Shown here: one piece after another, positions 58,055 through 64,000 of the stretch | Layout of the letters: every line of letters begins with the position of its first letter | How positions within the stretch are numbered: the stretch's first letter is position 1 | Source: Nonomuraea helvata | Lineage (GTDB): Bacteria > Actinomycetota > Actinomycetes > Streptosporangiales > Streptosporangiaceae | Length of the DNA: 64,000 bases | Direction of reading: 5' to 3' | NCBI RefSeq assembly: GCF_039535785.1 | Contig: NZ_BAAAXV010000009.1 | Location: 2,108,001 to 2,172,000 of the forward strand | Program-made: the position numbers and the translations under genes | Notes under the pieces: model-generated | The model's database searches: none | The model's input: only the letters and a program-made list of their open reading frames with translations | What the model was told of the DNA's origin: nothing

Positions 58055-61000
58055 AGGCAGGATCGTCACGTTCTACTCCTACAAGGGAGGCACCGGACGG
58101 ACGATGGCGGTGGCCAACGTCGCCTGGGTGCTGGCCAGCAACGGGCTGCGCGTGCTGGCCATGGACTGGGATCTGGAGTCCCCGGGGCTGCATCGCTTCT
58201 TCCGGCCGTTCCTCGACGACAGCGTGATGAGCGCGACCACCGGCGTGATCGACATCGTCAACGAGTACAGGTGGGAGGCCGCGAGCTCGCGCCGGCACGA
58301 CGCCGACTGGCATCTGGAGTACGCCAAGGTGGTGCCGCACGCGGTGTCGCTGGAGTGGCGCTTCCCGCGGGAGGGCACCCTGGACTTCCTCTCCGCCGGC
58401 CAGCAGAACCGCGACTACTCCTCGCTGGTGTCCGCCTTCGACTGGGACACCTTCTACGAGAGGCTGGCCGGCGGCAGCTTCCTGGACGCCTTACGGGCCG
58501 ACATCAAGCGCAACTACGACTACTGCCTGATCGACAGCAGGACCGGCTTGAGCGACATCGCCGACATCTGCACGATCGACATGCCGGACATCGTCGTCGA
58601 CTGCTTCACGATGAGCGATCAGGGCATCGACGGCGCGGCGCGGGTCGCGGGGGCGATCAGCGAGCGTCACGACCGGCATCGCAGGATCCTCCCCGTCCCG
58701 ATGCGGGTGGACGACGGCGAGAAGAAGAAGGCGGACGCCGGCCGGGCGTACGCGCGTTCACGGTTCGAGCGCTTCCTCGTGGACGTGCCCGCCGAGGACC
58801 GGGAGCGTTACTGGGGGGCGGTGGAGGTGCCGTACAAGCGCTTCTACGCCTTCGAGGAGACCCTGGCCGTCTTCGGCGACGCCCCGCAGTCGCCGGGGTC
58901 GCTGCTCGCGTCCTTCGAGCGGCTGACGGAGGTGATCACGCAGGGCGAGGTCACCGGCCTGATGCCGATGGAGGAGCCGGTACGGCTGCGCTGGCTGGAG
59001 TCGTTCACGAGGAGAGAGCCCGCCCTGCAGGAGGAGATCTTGCTCAGCTACGCGCCGGAAGACCGCATGTGGGCCGACTGGATCGCGATCGTGCTCCGGC
59101 AGGCCAATCTCCGGGTCACCCCGCAGGCGCTGTCGGCGGTCGGGGACGGCAATGGAGCCAGGTCCGCGGACGGTGTCGTGGCCGTGGTGTCCGCGGCGTA
59201 TCTGCAGGACTTCCAGGCCGCCGCCTGGGCGACGTCCACCGGGGACGAGCTGAACCTGGCGCCCAGGCTGACGATCCTGCGGGTCTCGGGTGACCTGCGG
59301 CTGGACCCGCCCTTCTCGGAGCAGCCGGCCGTCGATCTCTTCAGGCTCTCTCCCTCGCAGGCCGCCGAGGCCATCCTGCGCGCGGTCGGCAAGCCCACCA
59401 CCGTGGTCAACGACCCGGCGGTGCTGAGCGCCCGCTTCCCCGGCACGGTGCCTGCTGTCTGGAACGTCGCGCCGAGGAACGCCGTGTTCACGGGGCGGGA
59501 CAAGGCGCTGGAGAGCCTGCGCGACCAGCTCGTCGGCGGCAACCAGGCGGTCGTGCTCCCGCAGGCGCTGTACGGGCTCGGCGGCGTCGGCAAGACGCAG
59601 GTGGCGCTGGAGTACGCCCACCGGTTCCAGGCCGACTACGACGTGGTGTGGTGGATCGCGGCGGAGCAGCCTGATCTGATCAACCCCGCCCTGGCCGAAC
59701 TCGGCCGGCGGCTCCACCTGTCCGTCAGCGAGAGCATCGTGGAAGTGGCCGAAACGGTACGCGAGGCGCTGCGACGCGGGGAGCCGTACAAGCGCTGGTT
59801 GTTGATCTTCGACAACGCCGGCGACCCGGAGGACCTGCGGAGGTACATGCCCGGCGGCTCCGGGCACATCATCGTCACCTCGCGGAACCCGGCCTGGGTC
59901 AGCATTGCCAAGCCGCTGGAAGTGGACGTGTTCAGCCGGGAGGAGAGCCTGGAGCACCTGATGCGTACGGTGCCCGGCCTCAACCCGGAAGAGGCCCTGC
60001 GGGTGGCGGAGGCGCTGGGTTACCTGCCGCTCGCCATCGCGCAGGCCGCGGCGTGGCTGAGGGAGACCGGCCAGCCCGCCTCCGATTACGTCGAGCTGCT
60101 GCAGAGCCAGGCGGCCGTCGTGCTGTCGGCGAACCAGGCCGCCGACTACCCGAGCCCGGTGGCGGCCACATGGAACGTCTCGCTGAGCCAGCTCAAGGAG
60201 CGTTCGCCCGCCGCCGAGCGGCTGTTGCAGCTGTGCACCTTCTGCTCGCCCGACCCCATCTCGCTGTCGCTCCTCTACAGCAACGAGACGATGAACGTGC
60301 TCGTGCCGTTCGACGAGTCGCTCCGGGGGGAGAAGCTCGTACTCGGCCGGGTCATCAGGGAGATCAGCAGGTTCGCGCTGGCCAAGATCGATCAGGGCAG
60401 CAACACGCTGCAGGTCCACCGCCTCGTCCAGGCCGTCATCCGCGGCCAGATGACGCAGGAGGAGCGAGACAAGGTCTCGCACGAGGTGCACCGCATCCTC
60501 GTGGGCGCCCGGCCCCGCCAGGGTGAGGTGGACGATCCGGAGAACTGGGAGAAGTACGACCTCATCTGGCCTCACCTCCTCCCGTCGAACGCCGAGACGT
60601 GTGTGGAGGAGGAGACCAAGCAGCTCCTGACCGAACGCGTGCGGTACTGGTGGAAGCGCGGCGACTACGACAACGCCCTGCAGCTCGGCGAGCGCCTGTC
60701 CACTTTCTGGGAGCAGAGGTTCGGCCGGCTGGAACGGCAACGGCTGCATCTGCTGACCAACATCGCCAACGTGCAGCGCTCGCGTGGCATGTTGCAGGAG
60801 GCGTACGAGCTGGAGCAGTGGGTCTGGGGCCATCAGCGCGCGCTGCTCGGCGAGAACCACCCGCACACGCTGCTGACCGCCAGCGGGGTCGCCGCGGACC
60901 TGCGGGCGCTCGGGCAGTACCGCGAGGCGCTGGCACAGGACAAGGAGGTCTACGAACGCTGGAAGGAGATGTACGGCGAGGACCACCCGCGGGCGCTGCG

Positions 61001-61931
61001 GTCGGCCAACAACCTGGCCGTCTCCTACCGTCTCGTCGGCGACTGGCGCAACGCGAAGGACCTGGACGGCGACATCTATCAGCGCATGCTCCAGGCGCTG
61101 GGGCCGATGAACCCCGACACGCTCAACTCGGCGCAGAACTTCGCCAGGGACATGCGTGAGGCCGGGGATCTCGAGGCCTCGATCGCGCTGCTGCGACAGA
61201 CGCTCCAGCATTACGTGGACCTGAACTACGACGACTATCCCGTCGCGCTGCGCGCCACGAAGAGCCTCGCGGTGTCGCTGCGCCGGGCCGGGCAGCGCAA
61301 GGAGGCGGGCGAGCACGCCCGTGACGTCTACAACCGTTACATCCGGCTCTACCCGGCCGATCCCGAGGCCAAGGCGGCCGCGCTGGAGCTCGCCTGCTGC
61401 ATGTCCTCCGCGGGTGACAAGGCGGCGGCCAGGGACATGGCGCGCAACGTGATGAAGGACTACAGCGAGCTGCTCGGTCCTGAGCACCCGTACACGTCGG
61501 CCGCGGCCAACAACCTCTGCTCGTACCTGCGCGGGCTCGGCAGCCTCGGCGAGGCCCGCAAGATGGGCGAGGGCAGTCTCGGCGCGCTGCGCGGCCATCT
61601 CGGGGACACGCACCCGTTCACGCTGATCTGCTCGATCAACGTGGCGAACTGCGCCGCGGATCAGGGGGAGCTGGAGACGGCCGAGGACATGGAGCAGCGT
61701 ACGCTGATCGGCCTCATCGCCACGCTGGGCAAGGACCATCCTGATGTGCTGGCCTGCCAGGCCAACCTGTCGATCACCTGGCGCGCGCTCGGCAAGGAGA
61801 GGGAGGCGGACGACCTACGCAGGAGGACTCTCGCCGCGGTGACCGCCAAGCTGGGCGAGACGCATCCGTGCACCGAGGCACTGCAGAAATGGCGACGCGT
61901 CAACAGAGACCTCGAACCACAGCCCACCTGA
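58035..61931 (+). CDS. fxsT: FxSxx-COOH system giant TPR/NB-ARC protein FxsT
   Basis: A 1298-residue multidomain protein. Residues 1–300 are a MinD/ParA-like P-loop domain with a deviant Walker A, FYSYKGGTGRTMAVANVAWV, and MDWDLESPGLHRFF. About residues 325–450 are a second TIR-like segment (EEILLSYAPEDRMWADWIAI). An NB-ARC ATPase follows, with Walker A GLGGVGKTQ near 514–521 and LIFDNAGDPEDLRRYMPGGS. The C-terminal 430 residues are TPRs with the H-P-x-(T/A)-L spacing seen in ENHPHTLLTASGVAADLRAL. The layout resembles STAND signalling proteins. It acts with FxsA–C; the cellular output is unknown. Confidence 0.9.
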   Translation: MPKDESEGRIVTFYSYKGGTGRTMAVANVAWVLASNGLRVLAMDWDLESPGLHRFFRPFLDDSVMSATTGVIDIVNEYRWEAASSRRHDADWHLEYAKVVPHAVSLEWRFPREGTLDFLSAGQQNRDYSSLVSAFDWDTFYERLAGGSFLDALRADIKRNYDYCLIDSRTGLSDIADICTIDMPDIVVDCFTMSDQGIDGAARVAGAISERHDRHRRILPVPMRVDDGEKKKADAGRAYARSRFERFLVDVPAEDRERYWGAVEVPYKRFYAFEETLAVFGDAPQSPGSLLASFERLTEVITQGEVTGLMPMEEPVRLRWLESFTRREPALQEEILLSYAPEDRMWADWIAIVLRQANLRVTPQALSAVGDGNGARSADGVVAVVSAAYLQDFQAAAWATSTGDELNLAPRLTILRVSGDLRLDPPFSEQPAVDLFRLSPSQAAEAILRAVGKPTTVVNDPAVLSARFPGTVPAVWNVAPRNAVFTGRDKALESLRDQLVGGNQAVVLPQALYGLGGVGKTQVALEYAHRFQADYDVVWWIAAEQPDLINPALAELGRRLHLSVSESIVEVAETVREALRRGEPYKRWLLIFDNAGDPEDLRRYMPGGSGHIIVTSRNPAWVSIAKPLEVDVFSREESLEHLMRTVPGLNPEEALRVAEALGYLPLAIAQAAAWLRETGQPASDYVELLQSQAAVVLSANQAADYPSPVAATWNVSLSQLKERSPAAERLLQLCTFCSPDPISLSLLYSNETMNVLVPFDESLRGEKLVLGRVIREISRFALAKIDQGSNTLQVHRLVQAVIRGQMTQEERDKVSHEVHRILVGARPRQGEVDDPENWEKYDLIWPHLLPSNAETCVEEETKQLLTERVRYWWKRGDYDNALQLGERLSTFWEQRFGRLERQRLHLLTNIANVQRSRGMLQEAYELEQWVWGHQRALLGENHPHTLLTASGVAADLRALGQYREALAQDKEVYERWKEMYGEDHPRALRSANNLAVSYRLVGDWRNAKDLDGDIYQRMLQALGPMNPDTLNSAQNFARDMREAGDLEASIALLRQTLQHYVDLNYDDYPVALRATKSLAVSLRRAGQRKEAGEHARDVYNRYIRLYPADPEAKAAALELACCMSSAGDKAAARDMARNVMKDYSELLGPEHPYTSAAANNLCSYLRGLGSLGEARKMGEGSLGALRGHLGDTHPFTLICSINVANCAADQGELETAEDMEQRTLIGLIATLGKDHPDVLACQANLSITWRALGKEREADDLRRRTLAAVTAKLGETHPCTEALQKWRRVNRDLEPQPT

Positions 61932-61974
61932 CGCTCGGCCGGCCTGTCTGCCGTTCGGCCGGCCCGTCTGCCGC

Positions 61975-62895
61975 TCAGCGGGCCGGTTCGACGAGCTCCC
62001 GGGTGAGCCACGGCAGCACCCGGGGCAGGACGCTCAGCGCGTCGAGATGCGCCAGCCCGCGCTGTATGCAGACCGTCGCGTTCGGGATGCGCCGGCCCAG
62101 CCATCGGGCGTGCCCCACGGGGGCGAACACGTCGTTCTCGCCGTGCCACACCAGGGTCGGCACCCGGATGACGGCCGGGTCGAACCCCCAATCCGAGCTG
62201 AACGCCAGCACGTCGTCCACCCACCCGTCCGCCGAGTGGCGCAGGGCCTCGGTGAAGTTGCGGACCATCATCCGGCGCAGCCCGTGGTCGGAGACGATCC
62301 GGCGGTCGGCCCGCCCGCCCTCCTGGCCGATGGAGAGCACCTTGCTCTCAGGATCCGCCCGGATCTGGCTCGCGAGCGAGGCCAGGCGGGTGGCGGCGAG
62401 GTGCGGGCCCGCCCGCGCCACCAGATATTCGAAGACATTCGACTCCGCCATGCCCGCGAACCAGTCGAGCCCCTCGGCGCTGTGCGGGGCGAGGCTGACC
62501 AGCGCGGCCGCTCTCCTCGTGCGCTCGGGAAGCAGCGCGGCGCAGGCGAGCGCGTGCGGCGCGCCGCCCGACCGCCCCACGACCGAGAAACCGTCGACCT
62601 CGAGCGCGTCCGCGATCGCCGCCACATCCGCGGCGATGCTGGCCACCGTCCTGTTCGGCATCCTGTCCGACAGCCCGTATCCCGGCCGGTCAAAGGTGAT
62701 CAGCCGGACACCCAGCCGATAGAGCACCTGCGCGCGCGGAGAGGGGCCGAGCCTGCTGCCTGGGGTGCCGTGCAGGTAGAAGACGGGGGTGCCGTCGGGC
62801 TTACCGCGCTCCTCGACCGCCAGCCTTCTGCCATCGGGTGCGACCACGATACGGGGCAAGACATCCTCCGTCTGATCTTGGGAGAAACCCGTCAC
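61975..62895 (-). CDS. alpha/beta hydrolase
   Basis: A 306-residue hydrolase of the alpha/beta fold. The oxyanion region is YLHGTPGSRLGPSPRAQVLY, the nucleophile elbow SVVGRSGGAPHALA (G-R-S-G-G), the acid in VPTLVWHGENDVFAPVGHAR, and the final histidine in IQRGLAHLDALS. GTG 62895 is the start in this frame, without an evident strong ribosome site. It is convergent with fxsT, with 43 nt between stops, and is probably unrelated to the peptide system. Confidence 0.88.
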   Translation of the reverse strand: MTGFSQDQTEDVLPRIVVAPDGRRLAVEERGKPDGTPVFYLHGTPGSRLGPSPRAQVLYRLGVRLITFDRPGYGLSDRMPNRTVASIAADVAAIADALEVDGFSVVGRSGGAPHALACAALLPERTRRAAALVSLAPHSAEGLDWFAGMAESNVFEYLVARAGPHLAATRLASLASQIRADPESKVLSIGQEGGRADRRIVSDHGLRRMMVRNFTEALRHSADGWVDDVLAFSSDWGFDPAVIRVPTLVWHGENDVFAPVGHARWLGRRIPNATVCIQRGLAHLDALSVLPRVLPWLTRELVEPAR

Positions 62896-63093
62896 AGATT
62901 CTTGCGGCGATCTGTCTTCACTTGGAGAACCCCGAGCAACCGGACGTTCGCGTGCCCGGACAGTACGGTCACGGTACTACGGCGCGGCGGACCGGTGAAT
63001 ACCCGAGCGAGGCCGCCCGGTTCGGGGTGGTGGTAGATCGACGGGAGCGAGAACCCCTTGGGCTCCTGTAGACTCTTCGAAGCTACAGAGCGC

Positions 63094-63170
63094 GCCGCCT
63101 TAGCTCAGTCGGCCAGAGCACTTCACTCGTAATGAAGGGGTCTGGGGTTCGAATCCCCAAGGCGGCTCCA
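63094..63170 (+). tRNA. tRNA-Thr (anticodon CGT)
   Basis: A 77-nt tRNA including encoded CCA. Acceptor GCCGCCT/AGGCGGC with discriminator T; D-arm TAGCTCAGTCGGCCAGAGCA; anticodon stem CTTCA/TGAAG with loop CTCGTAA (anticodon CGT); T-arm TGGGGTTCGAATCCCCA. A decayed integrase follows, so the 3' end has probably served as an attachment site. Confidence 0.96.
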
Positions 63171-63174
63171 AGTC

Positions 63175-63206
63175 AAAAGCCCTCCGCAAGATCGCGGAGG
63201 GCTTTT
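63175..63206 (+). terminator. terminator after tRNA-Thr
   Basis: Stem AAAAGCCCTCCGC/GCGGAGGGCTTTT with a 6-nt loop and a run of T, directly after the tRNA: a classic intrinsic terminator. Confidence 0.9.
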
Positions 63207-63239
63207 GGGTGTCTAAGTGAGTGACCAAGCCTCCCGATC

Positions 63240-63690
63240 TCATGTCTTGAAGATTCGATCCATGGCCACCGCGCCCTCCTGGAGTACGGGGCGGATCTGC
63301 TTCCTGTAGACCAGCTCGGTCACCGCCGTGCTGCTGTGGCCGACCAACCGGGCGATCTCCTCCAAGGGGATGCCTTGGCCTGAGAGCAGGGACAAAAAGC
63401 TGTGCCGTAGCTCTCGGGGCGTCCACTTGTCGGGGTCGAGGTTCGGTCTTGGCGATGACCGCGCGGAAGGCGCCGTACGTTGTGGGAGTCGAGAGGTGTG
63501 CCCACGGTCGCGGCGAACACGAGCCCGTGTTCCACCCACCGCTTGCCCGCCACTTCCTTGTCCGGCTCCTGCTGAGCCCTCTGCGCTTTGAGCGCTTCCA
63601 CACAGCGCTGTGGGAGCGCCAGAGTGCGACGGGACACCCGGGGGCTTCCAGGTGTTGCAGCAGGTTTCCCCCGGACAGGCCACAGCGTGA
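63240..63690 (-). pseudogene. decayed tyrosine integrase
   Basis: The C-terminal half of a phage integrase can be read only by joining three frames. The first gives SRRTLALPQRCVEALKAQ through WVEHGLVFAATVGTPLDSHN. After a shift near 63475 comes AFRAVIAKTE. After another near 63445 comes LDPDKWTPRELRHSFLSLLS, GIPLEEIARLVGHSSTAVTE and LVYRKQIRPVL. The H-x-L-R-H-type and GH motifs with the Tyr are recognisable. The N-terminal half with the first catalytic Arg is missing. It reads towards tRNA-Thr and is the scar of an integrated element. Confidence 0.85.
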
Positions 63691-63706
63691 CGAGACGTGC
63701 TTACTT

Positions 63707-63960
63707 TCTGTAGCAGCACAGTGACAGATTGTCCGGATTTGTGTCAAGACGCTGAAGATGTTGCCGAAGCGCCCCCTTATGGCGTCCTTGAGTGCTCTTG
63801 TCGCGCTCCAATGCTGGCGTTTGGATCTAGGGGTGATCTTCCGCAGTGCGCTGTAAGCGGCGCTTCCGGATGCGTCACCCGTGTCGCCGGTCCCGCCTTG
63901 CACTGTCCTCTCGTCGTGGACAGGTCATCGGACTGCGCCGTCCTCCCAGAAAAAGGAGTC
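63707..63960. other. gene-free stretch before the last gene
   Basis: No gene is seen. It probably holds the promoter of the gene starting at 63961 and leftover DNA of the lost integrative element. Confidence 0.4.
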
Positions 63961-64000
63961 ATGACCGTGACCATGCTGACCTACACCCTCCTCACCGACC
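63961..64000 (+). CDS. start of an unknown gene, cut by window end
   Basis: ATG 63961 is preceded by AAAAAGGAGTC, an excellent ribosome site with 2–7 nt spacing. The 13 visible residues, MTVTMLTYTLLTD, do not allow identification. Confidence 0.55.
   Translation, partial: MTVTMLTYTLLTD

Overview
The window is high-GC DNA from a filamentous actinomycete. The chaplin-type surface protein, the MFS–thymidylate kinase fusion, the FxSxx-COOH peptide system and the Scr1/DUF6879-type regulators point to the Streptosporangiaceae, for example a Nonomuraea-like organism. The genus is an inference and cannot be proved from sequence reading alone.

Positions 1–11.7 kb, read on the minus strand, are a class I lanthipeptide cluster of the FxLD type. 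In transcription order it has a small unknown gene, a PIMT-like 'FxLD system' methyltransferase, a 57-residue FxLD precursor peptide, a full-length LanB dehydratase, LanC, a stand-alone thiopeptide-type elimination-domain protein, a TPR-like helper, a second PIMT-like methyltransferase with an extra N-terminal module, a small P-loop kinase and an MFS exporter cut by the window edge. Most junctions are ATGA overlaps. A strong hairpin separates the precursor from lanB.

Positions 12.2–19.3 kb hold a second minus-strand operon (radical SAM enzyme, DEDDh exonuclease, thymidylate-kinase-like protein, DUF574-type methyltransferase, small protein). Next to it are an Scr1/DUF6879 regulatory trio, a YdcF-like protein and an orphan HicB-like protein behind a perfect 43-bp palindrome.

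Positions 19.8–36.6 kb are accessory DNA: a complete type I restriction–modification system, a PD-(D/E)xK-like protein, a frameshifted gene, phage-like small genes, an IS21-family insertion with a 5-bp target duplication and a frameshifted istB, then the replication and integration module of an integrative element (DUF3987 protein, primase–polymerase, two excisionase-like proteins, a repressor and a tyrosine integrase) ending at tRNA-Leu(GAG).

Positions 36.6–63.2 kb are mainly chromosomal core: an Ala-rich membrane protein, a secreted protein with eight chaplin domains, a DUF5703 protein, topA, a metallophosphoesterase, an XRE regulator, an IscB nuclease with its presumed omega-RNA, MFS–Tmk, holB, an unusual sigma factor locus with two proteins built from tandem FtsX-extracellular-domain-like modules, a PSP1 protein, then the FxSxx-COOH RiPP system (precursor, radical SAM/HExxH maturase, TIR-like FxsC, giant FxsT), a hydrolase and tRNA-Thr(CGT). 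A decayed integrase lies against the tRNA-Thr, and a new gene starts at the right edge.
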